The notes under the pieces are model-generated. The model made no database searches. It was not told where the DNA came from and saw only the letters and a list, made by a program, of their open reading frames with translations. Positions 37,068-45,332 of a stretch of DNA of 64,000 nucleotides are shown here, in pieces. The stretch is from Colwellia_A sp041890515 (GTDB lineage Bacteria; Pseudomonadota; Gammaproteobacteria; Enterobacterales; Alteromonadaceae). The translations under genes and the position numbers were made by a program. The stretch spans positions 1 to 64,000 of the forward strand of contig JASDWX010000054.1 in assembly GCA_041890515.1 (NCBI GenBank), given 5' to 3'. Every line of letters begins with the position of its first letter. Position 1 is the first letter of the stretch.

Positions 37068-37809
37068 AAATGTCCGTTGTTTTTATAATTATAATTACGG
37101 TTATTTTATCCGCATAGGTCAGTAACATACAAATAGCTTTTGATGGTTATCTGATATCAATTGTAACGAGTTATGATGATTAACAAATAGTGGAATATAT
37201 TGAAAATACATATCGAAAAGTGACTTCAACGAGGAAGTTTTTTATGTCATTTAGTATTGACCTAAATCAGATGAGCATATACAAGTGAATCGCATTAAAA
37301 AAATATGGTCGGGAGAAAGAGCTTGCCCCTATTAATAAAATATTTTACTACAAAGTTTATAAGCATCCTGGGGTAAAATAATATTTTTAAGAGTAGTGAG
37401 TTAACTTTATACAGAAAGTACTCGGTGAGTAAAAGTTATATGTTGTAAAATCCCTCCTGCTGCAGATATGCATGTTCGATAAATCAAGAAAATTCCCCAG
37501 CCATAAACACTATTAAAGGAAGCCTTCATTGACGCTACGGCTAAACAAGAAATCATCGATAAGCATCTGATTTAATATGATTTATGTAAATACGTGCTTT
37601 TCAAATATTCATTGGTGCAATGGAAACGACGATTTGAAATTGATGCTATTTTAGACTTTCCTAATCCACGAAAATAACTCCCGTCTAAAAATTATCACTT
37701 TATAACAGATATTATGTATAAAAAAAGCACCAAATAATTGGTGCTTTTTTATAGCTTAAAGTTCAGAGCACTTTATAATGTAATTTTAACCTCTTTGGCT
37801 ATTCTTGAT
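37068..37809. other. 742-bp spacer between the efflux adaptor and the lipoprotein operon
   Basis: No intact gene. Short plus-strand open stretches around 37290-37380 (encoding ...KKYGREKELAP... before a stop) and 37530-37670 (encoding ...DATAKQEIIDKH... and ...RFEIDAILDFPNPRK) look like decayed coding sequence, but I cannot assign them. It contains the efflux operon promoter on the left and a terminator on the right. Confidence 0.4.
37721..37750. terminator. Strong bidirectional-type terminator after the lipoprotein operon
   Basis: Perfect 13-bp stem AAAAAAGCACCAA/TTGGTGCTTTTTT with a 4-base loop ATAA. It reads as an intrinsic terminator on both strands. It lies 60 bases downstream of the DUF799 gene on the minus strand. 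Confidence 0.88.
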
Positions 37810-38478
37810 TTAATTTGCCGTTGAGACTTTTGCTGCAATAATCCCTGGATCTTTAGCATCAATATTATGTCGTTTATGGTATTTCCCCACTGGCATGCTG
37901 TTGACTATACGTTGGTTTACTACATTAGCGATAGGTACATAATCCACAAGCGCAGTAGCTAGTGCCGTAGCAATCATGTCTGCAATCAAATTACCTGAGT
38001 TTCCAGAAGTATTATGTACAACAATATCATCATATTGCCATAATATTTGGTTTGAAGTTGTTGATTTTAATTCGAACTTAGCTGCTACAGTAACATTACC
38101 GCCTGTGACATAATAATTAGTATCCCAACTATTTAACGTAACAAATAAAACAGCATCTGCATCAAACATTTCTTTGAATTTACTTAGAGGTATATTATTG
38201 ACTTGCTCACCGTCAATAATACCTTCGCGTTGTAAAAACTGCTCAACAAATGGAACAGAAAACACATAATAACCTGATTCAGCAAGAGGTTTAGCTATTG
38301 TTGTAGCGTATAATGCTGCGGCATCAGCCGCCGTTGTTAAATTAATAGCAGGAACGACCAGAATTGAAGCTGGTTTTTCACCATACATGTTAGGAAAAGC
38401 TTCACCTTTAGTTATCGTAGTCGTTTGGCAACCAGATAAAACTATCAAAAACAATAAAGCCGTTATATTCTTAGCCAT
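37810..38478 (-). CDS. DUF799 putative lipoprotein
   Basis: 222 residues. Lipoprotein signal with LSGC lipobox (Cys about 17), then a domain with the DUF799 pattern (PASILVVPAINLTTAADAAALY, EMFDADAVLFVTLNSWDTNY, ILWQYDDIVV). DUF799 proteins are encoded next to CsgG-like and DUF4810 lipoproteins in many proteobacteria, as here. They probably form an outer-membrane-associated assembly, but no function is established. Its start overlaps the DUF4810 stop by one base. Confidence 0.85.
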   Translation of the reverse strand: MAKNITALLFLIVLSGCQTTTITKGEAFPNMYGEKPASILVVPAINLTTAADAAALYATTIAKPLAESGYYVFSVPFVEQFLQREGIIDGEQVNNIPLSKFKEMFDADAVLFVTLNSWDTNYYVTGGNVTVAAKFELKSTTSNQILWQYDDIVVHNTSGNSGNLIADMIATALATALVDYVPIANVVNQRIVNSMPVGKYHKRHNIDAKDPGIIAAKVSTAN

Positions 38479-38825
38479 TACTTAGCCTCCACTTCTTTTA
38501 ATGCGAAAGCGACATACTTTTCAGACTCTGGAAATAATAACCTTTCTTGGTTAAAATATTCTACAGCCTGGTCATTATCACCTTCAGTAACGAATAACAT
38601 GGCAAGTTCAAAATTAATCCCCGGAGGAACAATTTTCTTCTTACTTTTAGCTTCATTGATAATTTTAATCAACTCAGCTTTATGCTCTGATTTTGACTGA
38701 TTCGTTGGTTCTTTTGTATAAGAATACAAAGTATCTGAATAATCTCCCCAATGATAAATCGTTGTATTAGCACAACCTGTCATAAAAAGAATTAAAACAC
38801 TGATTATTATGTAATTAATATTCAT
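38478..38825 (-). CDS. DUF4810 putative lipoprotein
   Basis: 115 residues with a lipoprotein signal (lipobox MTGC, Cys about 18). The mature start TTIYHWGDYSDTLYSYTKEP is typical of DUF4810, and the rest is a short helical TPR-like region ending FPESEKYVAFALKEVEAK. It is coupled to both neighbours by overlaps (4 bases upstream, 1 downstream), so it belongs to the CsgG-type lipoprotein operon. Confidence 0.85.
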   Translation of the reverse strand: MNINYIIISVLILFMTGCANTTIYHWGDYSDTLYSYTKEPTNQSKSEHKAELIKIINEAKSKKKIVPPGINFELAMLFVTEGDNDQAVEYFNQERLLFPESEKYVAFALKEVEAK

Positions 38826-39148
38826 GGAACTACGACCTCAAAAGTATTTGAATTTGATACATAAATAACGCGGTTAACGATTACAGTACCTGAACGAGTG
38901 ACTGTTAAAGTATGCTTACCTGTGGATATAGGAAAACGAGTAACCTCTTTTCCATTTAATGAAAATGTTTTTATATAATCTTCCGTTAGCTCAATTGGCG
39001 TCCCTTTATCTAAAGTTAATTGAGTGTTTAAGAAATTCCCTTCAAGTTGGAGGAATGCAGAATCGTTAACTTGATTTGTAGACTCAAAATGAGTGCTACA
39101 ACCAAAAATTAAAACTGAAAAAACAAATGTAAATATAATTTTTAACAC
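38822..39148 (-). CDS. Small lipoprotein, PEGA-like beta domain
   Basis: 108 residues with a lipoprotein signal (lipobox IFGC, Cys about 17). The mature part is beta-rich: LEGNFLNTQLTLDKGTPIEL, KTFSLNGKEVTRFPISTGKHTLTVTRSG, NTFEVVVP. Phrases like ISTGKHTLTVTR resemble PEGA-type surface domains, but I cannot name a family with certainty. It lies between the CsgG-like gene and DUF4810; this extra member is not part of the usual three-gene set I know. Confidence 0.6.
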   Translation of the reverse strand: MLKIIFTFVFSVLIFGCSTHFESTNQVNDSAFLQLEGNFLNTQLTLDKGTPIELTEDYIKTFSLNGKEVTRFPISTGKHTLTVTRSGTVIVNRVIYVSNSNTFEVVVP

Positions 39149-39159
39149 AACATATATCC

Positions 39160-40104
39160 TTATAATTCTCTGATTAAATAATCATTGAGCTTACTATCGT
39201 CAATACTGCCAGAAACTAACTCTGTAATACTGAGTGAGTTAAGACCTTTACCAATAAAATCTAACACTTGGATTGTCGCAACTTTTTTACCTGGAAGTTC
39301 AATAAAACTGCCTGTTTGAGGATTTTTTATTTTTTTACCTTTTTGTAAAACCTGAAATTTATCATTACGATTTATTCCTTGTTCTTCGCCACCAGACATA
39401 AATAATTGATTATATTCATTACTAAGGAAGTATGCCTGCCAAGGAGAATCTAAAAGGTTTTCCATTATATTTGATACTAACTTAGAGATAGCCGCCGAAA
39501 GAGCTTTATCATCAAGAGAGGTATTGTAGCCAGCTCGCTCACCTACCCCTAAAACATGGTTTGCTTCAGATAAAGCCTCACCTGTAGCTTCTTCAGAATA
39601 AACCACTTGAGAAGTTTTAGTATTCACTAAACGAATATTGACAGTGACGTTAGCTTTTTGAATTTTGTTTCTTGAAAAAACACCGACCTCACTTGTTGTA
39701 GAACGTCCGTATTCAGATACTGAACCTATGATCATAAAATCTGCGGCAACGGTACTTTGTGTATCACCGTTAAGTTTATTTTCATTGTCCAACGCGGCTA
39801 AATCCGAACGTTCGAGCATTAAAAACTTACCACTTTCAGTTAAACGAGCAGATAGGATATCTGATGCTTGTTTTCCGATTCTATTGTTGTTTTTATCGAC
39901 TAAGAAGCTATTACCACGTTTTGTTTCATCACTAAAGCGACTTATTGCTACTATTCGTTTGAGTGACTTTTCAGGTGCTTGAGCTAAGATTTGACTTGTC
40001 TGTGGAAGTTGATTCACAGGTGTATTAATTGTACTTCTAGTTGAAGATGTACATGCTGACAAAGCAATACAACTTAATACTAAAAATATCTGCTTAATGT
40101 TCAA
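39160..40104 (-). CDS. CsgG/HfaB-family outer-membrane lipoprotein
   Basis: 314 residues with a lipoprotein signal (lipobox LSAC, Cys about 18). The CsgG-like core starts around residue 50 (RIVAISRFSDET), followed by ILSARLTESGKFLMLERSDL and a channel-type region with VNIRLVNTKTSQVVYSEEATGEA. CsgG-type proteins form outer-membrane pores for curli or holdfast secretion. No curli subunit genes are present here, so the exported cargo is unknown. First gene of a four-lipoprotein operon. Confidence 0.85.
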   Translation of the reverse strand: MNIKQIFLVLSCIALSACTSSTRSTINTPVNQLPQTSQILAQAPEKSLKRIVAISRFSDETKRGNSFLVDKNNNRIGKQASDILSARLTESGKFLMLERSDLAALDNENKLNGDTQSTVAADFMIIGSVSEYGRSTTSEVGVFSRNKIQKANVTVNIRLVNTKTSQVVYSEEATGEALSEANHVLGVGERAGYNTSLDDKALSAAISKLVSNIMENLLDSPWQAYFLSNEYNQLFMSGGEEQGINRNDKFQVLQKGKKIKNPQTGSFIELPGKKVATIQVLDFIGKGLNSLSITELVSGSIDDSKLNDYLIREL

Positions 40105-40356
40105 TGATATAGTCCTTTATTTTAAGTTTGTTTCGGCCGTAATACTGCCATTTAATGGCTTGCAGTTCAACACATAAACATAATAATCACTAATCGTTAA
40201 CATATAAATAGTTATTATAATGATCTTTTTCAAACCAGAATTGCTCTGTTCGTGGCTAAATTTAGATTACTCATTTATATAAAAAAGTTTTAATAACCTT
40301 ATTCAATGAATTATGATGGACTTGAAATATTTATTTAGTCTTATCAAGGTTGTAGA

Positions 40357-41256
40357 ATGTCTTTCTTTAAATTGTTGCCCTTAGTCATTTTTATGTCTGT
40401 ATTTTTTATATTTCCTGCCATAGCTAACGAAGGAGATGAGTCACCGGTTCGCGAACTCACCGGCTTTGAAAGTATAAATGAAAGCCAACCTTTATGGGAG
40501 TTTGGTGTTGGAGGAGGCGCTATTGAAGTCGCTAATTACCCAGCATCAAGCGAACGAAACCTCATTGCCTTAGCAGCTCCATATGTGGTTTATAGAGGCG
40601 ATGTATTTCGCGTTGGCGGTGAAAATGGCTTACGTGCAGTTGTGGTGGAAACGAGTGATTTTGAATTAGATCTATCTTTTGGTGGTGCATTTTCTGCTGA
40701 CAGTGAAGACAATTCGTCTCGGTCAGGCATGCCAAAATTAGATTTTCTCTTTGAAGTTGGCCCTCAATTAATTTATAGGATTAAAGACTTCACATTTACT
40801 CAAGGTGGCGATGGAAGGTTAAAAGCTCGTTTACAAGCAAGGGCTGTATTTTCTACTGACTTCAATCGAATAGATGACCGAGGGTTTGTTATAGAGCCGA
40901 CTCTTTCATACCAACAACGTGGTGTGCTCTTTAAAGAAGCTAGCTTAAGGGCAGCGTTCAGCTTGAACTTTTCTACCGAAAAATTACAAGATTATTTCTA
41001 TCAGGTTGATCCTGAATTTTCAAAAGAAAAACGAGTGCAATATGACGCTAAAGGTGGTTATTTAGGCGCTGAACTTTCTCTTGGCTTTTCATTTCCAATT
41101 CGCAAAAATATCCGAGGATTTTTAACAGGCTCAGCGCAACTTCATCAAGGTGCAGCTAATAAAAATAGTCCGCTCTATGAAAAAAACATCACCTATAGCA
41201 TCGGCATTGGTTTTGTGTGGCGCTTATATGAAAGTGAAGCGAAAGCGAGTTGGTAA
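40357..41256 (+). CDS. MipA/OmpV-family outer-membrane protein
   Basis: 299 residues with a signal peptide ending near AIANE (about residue 24). The rest is an alternating beta-barrel sequence ending in an aromatic-rich strand (YSIGIGFVWRLYE). Family marks include WEFGVGGGAIEVANYPASSE and LIALAAPYVVYRGDVFRVG. MipA/OmpV proteins are outer-membrane proteins, some linked to peptidoglycan enzymes or osmolarity. Divergent from the CsgG-type operon and a single-gene unit. Confidence 0.87.
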   Translation: MSFFKLLPLVIFMSVFFIFPAIANEGDESPVRELTGFESINESQPLWEFGVGGGAIEVANYPASSERNLIALAAPYVVYRGDVFRVGGENGLRAVVVETSDFELDLSFGGAFSADSEDNSSRSGMPKLDFLFEVGPQLIYRIKDFTFTQGGDGRLKARLQARAVFSTDFNRIDDRGFVIEPTLSYQQRGVLFKEASLRAAFSLNFSTEKLQDYFYQVDPEFSKEKRVQYDAKGGYLGAELSLGFSFPIRKNIRGFLTGSAQLHQGAANKNSPLYEKNITYSIGIGFVWRLYESEAKASW

Positions 41257-41961
41257 ATATATAAAGTGATTCGAACAACTTAACGCAATAAAACTTATAT
41301 CAAGATGAGGAACTTACATTATTTTTTATGCTTTATTTCACAGCAGTAAAAATCATCTACAAAGAGTTTTACAATGCAAGGTTATAAATTTTCCATGTCT
41401 ATATTGCTTATTCTCTATTTACTTGTTGTTTTATTGCTAACTAGCACAACAGATAACCCAATAAAGCATTTAACCAAAGAAACCTATTCTTAGTTTCATC
41501 TATTATAAAACGATTGAAAAAAACAAGCTGTCCTTGTTAAAGTAACATAAAGAAAGATCAAATACCCCCCACGTAAAAAAGCTTCGCAACCTTCTATAAA
41601 AGAAATAAAACCGAATAAGATCCTCAGAGTGAAACTCAACAGCACATTTTTTTAGGCTTGCGTGAAAGTTAAAAAGCATCTATCGCTATGACTGAAGTAT
41701 TAAATAGAGATAATCATGAGCAAGTAACAAGTTAGACTTTGATGATAAATTTTAAGACGACATTTATTTTTACCATATTATCAACGAGTAACGAATTAAA
41801 TACAAGCAATATAACTTTTACTTCTACCAGCTATACACTGCATGAATAGTGCTTATTTAATCAAGTGATTAGTAGTCGATAGAAAATCAGGTAGAATATA
41901 CACAAAATTTTACACTGCTAATTAAAATCTTATTAGCATATCAAGTCAGAGAGAGTATCGA
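41257..41961. other. 705-bp spacer upstream of acnB
   Basis: No recognised gene apart from a possible 39-residue ORF at 41374-41493. The right end must contain the acnB promoter and leader. I see no clear hairpin or operator in the rest. Confidence 0.4.
41374..41493 (+). CDS. Possible small hydrophobic membrane peptide
   Basis: 39 codons from an ATG preceded by AAAGAG. The product has a short polar start, one membrane segment (about 9-24, ILLILYLLVVLLLT) and a polar tail with three lysines. No family is recognised. Small single-span proteins are common in bacteria, but so are chance ORFs in AT-rich DNA, so the call is weak. Confidence 0.3.
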   Translation: MQGYKFSMSILLILYLLVVLLLTSTTDNPIKHLTKETYS

Positions 41962-44769
41962 ATGAGTCTATATTTAGAGTACATCAAAGAAATTGAAAGT
42001 CGTAAAACCGAGCTTAAATTGGCCCCTTTGCCAATTGATACTGCCGATTTATTATCTGAAATTATTGCTCAGATTAAAGATTCAGGAAATATGCATCGTG
42101 AAGATTCCCTTAACTTCTTTATTTATAACACTTTACCGGGCACAACAAGTGCTGCCGGTGTAAAAGCTGTTTTTCTAAAAGAAATCATTCTAGCTGAATC
42201 AGTAGTAGCAGAAATTACCCCAACATTTGCGTTTGAATTGTTATCTCACATGAAAGGCGGTTCTTCTATTGAAGTATTACTCGATCTTGCATTAGGTGAC
42301 GACGCTGCGTTAGCTGCTCAAGCCTCAAGTGTATTAAAAACGCAAGTATTTTTATATGAAGCTGATACAGCTCGCCTTGAAGCGTCTTTTAAAGCAGGCA
42401 ATGCGAATGCGAAAGATATTTTAGAAAGTTATGCACAAGCAGAATTTTTCACTAAGTTACCTGATATAGCCGAAAAAATTGACGTGGTGACTTATATTGC
42501 CGGTGAAGGGGATATCTCAACTGATTTACTTTCTCCTGGTCATCAAGCCCATTCTCGTGCTGACCGTGAATTGCATGGTCAATGCATGAGCACACCAGAA
42601 GCTCAAGCAGAAATACTCGCATTACAAGTTAAGCATCCTAATTCAAAAGTGATGTTAATTGCTGAAAAAGGCACTATGGGTGTTGGTTCATCTCGTATGT
42701 CGGGCGTTAACAACGTTGCACTATTGGCAGGCAAAAAAGCAAGCCCATACGTACCGTTTATTAACATTGCACCGGTAGTTGCTGGTACTAATGGTATTTC
42801 GCCAATCTTCTTAACAACCGTTGATGTAACTGGCGGTATTGGCCTTGACCTTAAAAACTGGGTTAAGAAAGTAGATGCAAGTGGGAACGCAGTTGTTGAT
42901 GCAAATGGTGATGCAGTTTTAGAAGAAGCCTACTCAGTAGCAACTGGCACAGTGTTAACTATTGATACCAAAGCGAAGAAATTATATAACGGTGATAAAG
43001 AACTTGCGGATATATCTTCCGCCTTTACACCACAGAAAGTAGAGTTCATGAAAGCAGGCGGTTCTTACGCGGTAACATTTGGTAAGAAATTACAAACGTT
43101 CGCTGCACAAGCACTTGGCATAGCAACCCCCCCTGTATATGCAACTTCAAAAGAAATTTCACATGAAGGTCAAGGTTTAACAGCTGTTGAAAAAATCTTT
43201 AATAACAATGCTGTTGGTGTAACATCGAACACACCATTACATGCAGGCTCAGATGTTCGCGTTAAAGTGAACATTGTTGGCTCTCAAGACACGACAGGTC
43301 CTATGACATGTCAAGAACTTGAAGCCATGGCAGCATCGACTATTTCTCCACTAGTAGACGGTGCATACCAGTCTGGTTGTCATACCGCATCCGTTTGGGA
43401 TAGCAAAGCTAAAGCTAACATTCCTAAGCTCATGGCATTCATGAACAAGTTTGGTCTTATTACTGCACGTGATCCGAAAGGCGTTTACCATGCAATGACT
43501 GATGTTATTCATAAAGTACTAAACGATATCACAGTAGACGATCGCGCCATCATCATTGGTGGTGACTCACATACTCGTATGTCTAAAGGTGTCGCCTTTG
43601 GAGCTGACTCGGGTACAGTAGCAATCGCACTAGCCACCGGTGAATCGGCTATGCCGATCCCTGAGTCTGTAAAAGTTACTTTTAAAGGTAACATGCAAGG
43701 CCACATGGATTTCCGTGATGTAGTTCATGCGACTCAAGCCCAAATGCTTAAGCAATTTGGTGGGGAAAATGTCTTCCAAGGTCGTATCATTGAAGTACAT
43801 ATTGGTACTTTACTCGCTGACCAAGCATTTACCTTTACTGATTGGTCTGCAGAAATGAAGGCAAAAGCCTCAATTTGTATTTCTGAAGATGAAACGTTAA
43901 TTAAATCACTTGAGCTTGCCAAGAGCCGTATCCAAATAATGATCAACAAGGGTATGGAAAACGAAGCGAAAACACTTAACGGTTTACTCGCATTAGCTGA
44001 CAAACGCATCGAAGGCATTAAATCAGGTAAAACTCCTGCATTAGCACCAGATGATAACGCTACTTACTACGCAGAAGTGGTGATTGATTTAGATATTATC
44101 GACCAGCCAATGATTGCTGATCCAGATGTAAACAACGACGATGCTTCTAAACGTTACACCCATGATGTTATTCGCCCTGTTTCATACTACGCTGATAAAT
44201 CAGTCGATTTAGGTTTTGTTGGTTCTTGTATGGTTCACAAAGGTGATATGCAAATCATCGCTCAAATGTTCCGTAATATGGAAGCGCAAGGTAACAAGAT
44301 AGAATTTAAAGCACCATTAGTTGTTGCACCACCAACATACAACATTGTTGATGAACTTAAAGCTGAAGGTGACTGGGATATTTTACAAAAATATTCTGGT
44401 TTCGAATTTGACGATGCTGTACCTAAAAATGCTGCACGTACTAAGTACGAAAACATCATGTACCTTGAGCGCCCAGGCTGTAACTTATGTATGGGTAACC
44501 AAGAAAAAGCTGAACCCGGTGATACGGTTATTGCTACGTCAACGCGTTTGTTCCAAGGTCGCGTCGTAGCAGATACTGCAGAGAAGAAAGGTGAATCACT
44601 TCTTGGCTCTACACCGTTAGTTGTTCTTTCAACGATGCTTGGTCGTTTCCCTTCAATCGAAGAGTACAAGTCAGCAGTAGAGGGTATCGATTTAACTCGA
44701 TTCGCTCCTCCTACGCATGAGATGACGACTAAGTACACTGCACCAGCAGTACCGATTACAGTAGTATAA
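41962..44769 (+). CDS. acnB: Aconitate hydratase B, long form
   Basis: 935 residues, about 70 longer than E. coli AcnB (865). It interconverts citrate and isocitrate in the TCA cycle and may also hydrate 2-methyl-cis-aconitate. AcnB motifs are intact: NIVGSQDTTGPMT (about 435), GGDSHTR (about 533), and the 4Fe-4S ligands C756 (GSCM) and C840/C843 (PGCNLCMGNQ). The N-terminal HEAT-like domain (1-155) and the swivel domain (about 160-390) diverge strongly from the enterobacterial protein; the extra length includes VDASGNAVVDANGDAVLEE (about 304-322). It is monocistronic and opposite in orientation to the pdh operon. Confidence 0.92.
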   Translation: MSLYLEYIKEIESRKTELKLAPLPIDTADLLSEIIAQIKDSGNMHREDSLNFFIYNTLPGTTSAAGVKAVFLKEIILAESVVAEITPTFAFELLSHMKGGSSIEVLLDLALGDDAALAAQASSVLKTQVFLYEADTARLEASFKAGNANAKDILESYAQAEFFTKLPDIAEKIDVVTYIAGEGDISTDLLSPGHQAHSRADRELHGQCMSTPEAQAEILALQVKHPNSKVMLIAEKGTMGVGSSRMSGVNNVALLAGKKASPYVPFINIAPVVAGTNGISPIFLTTVDVTGGIGLDLKNWVKKVDASGNAVVDANGDAVLEEAYSVATGTVLTIDTKAKKLYNGDKELADISSAFTPQKVEFMKAGGSYAVTFGKKLQTFAAQALGIATPPVYATSKEISHEGQGLTAVEKIFNNNAVGVTSNTPLHAGSDVRVKVNIVGSQDTTGPMTCQELEAMAASTISPLVDGAYQSGCHTASVWDSKAKANIPKLMAFMNKFGLITARDPKGVYHAMTDVIHKVLNDITVDDRAIIIGGDSHTRMSKGVAFGADSGTVAIALATGESAMPIPESVKVTFKGNMQGHMDFRDVVHATQAQMLKQFGGENVFQGRIIEVHIGTLLADQAFTFTDWSAEMKAKASICISEDETLIKSLELAKSRIQIMINKGMENEAKTLNGLLALADKRIEGIKSGKTPALAPDDNATYYAEVVIDLDIIDQPMIADPDVNNDDASKRYTHDVIRPVSYYADKSVDLGFVGSCMVHKGDMQIIAQMFRNMEAQGNKIEFKAPLVVAPPTYNIVDELKAEGDWDILQKYSGFEFDDAVPKNAARTKYENIMYLERPGCNLCMGNQEKAEPGDTVIATSTRLFQGRVVADTAEKKGESLLGSTPLVVLSTMLGRFPSIEEYKSAVEGIDLTRFAPPTHEMTTKYTAPAVPITVV

Positions 44770-44811
44770 AGCTAACTAGAATCGCTATTTAAGATATTAA
44801 ATAGCGCAAGC

Positions 44812-44843
44812 AAAAAGGGTTACTTATAAAAGTAACCCTTTTT
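44812..44843 (+). terminator. Rho-independent terminator after acnB
   Basis: 14-bp stem AAAAAGGGTTACTT/AAGTAACCCTTTTT with a 4-base loop, 42 bases after the stop. It reads as a terminator on both strands. Confidence 0.88.
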
Positions 44844-44899
44844 ACTTTCTTACTCATCACGGTATGAATCTTCGTATTCATATTCAAAATAGAATTGTA

Positions 44900-45238
44900 C
44901 TACTTGCTGGGGCATTCTATATTTGCTGAAAGAGAAGGCATCATTAAATTTGGCAATGATCGCCTGTCCTCAAATTTTTCAATTCCCTTTAATACCTTAA
45001 TAGTAAAACCATAAGTGCCACAAACCTTGTAAGATTGTCTCATCATAAAGGTAGCGAGCTGATCAAAGTGAATATCTGACTTTGGACTCACCCGTAAGTG
45101 ATATTTATTTTCAGATAATTTAGTTTGTTCAAATTGAAGCTTGTGATCAAAATCCCATTGTGGTGCACCATTCTCTCTATCAATATTGCTGCAAGCTGAT
45201 AAAGCTACACTCATCATAATAGTAGTGGGTAAGCGCAT
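44900..45238 (-). CDS. Small hypothetical lipoprotein
   Basis: 112 residues from the ATG at 45238, chosen because AAAGGA lies just upstream and because it opens a clean lipoprotein signal (MRLPTTIMMSVALSACSN, lipobox LSAC, Cys about 16). An earlier start at 45289 would place 17 residues before it. The mature domain has two further cysteines (in YKVCGTYGF and ANIECPSK) that could form a disulfide. No family is recognised. It lies downstream of lpd, past that gene's terminator. Confidence 0.65.
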   Translation of the reverse strand: MRLPTTIMMSVALSACSNIDRENGAPQWDFDHKLQFEQTKLSENKYHLRVSPKSDIHFDQLATFMMRQSYKVCGTYGFTIKVLKGIEKFEDRRSLPNLMMPSLSANIECPSK

Positions 45239-45276
45239 AGTAAATCCTTTTTTGAAAATGATGCGTATTATAAAAC

Positions 45277-45303
45277 AAAAAACCAGCATAAATGCTGGTT
45301 TTT
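45277..45303 (-). terminator. Rho-independent terminator after lpd
   Basis: 9-bp stem AACCAGCAT/ATGCTGGTT with a 2-base loop (45281-45300), A/T runs on both sides. It lies 30 bases downstream of the lpd stop on the minus strand. Confidence 0.85.
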
Positions 45304-45332
45304 ATAAAATACTAAATCATTTCAATTAATAG

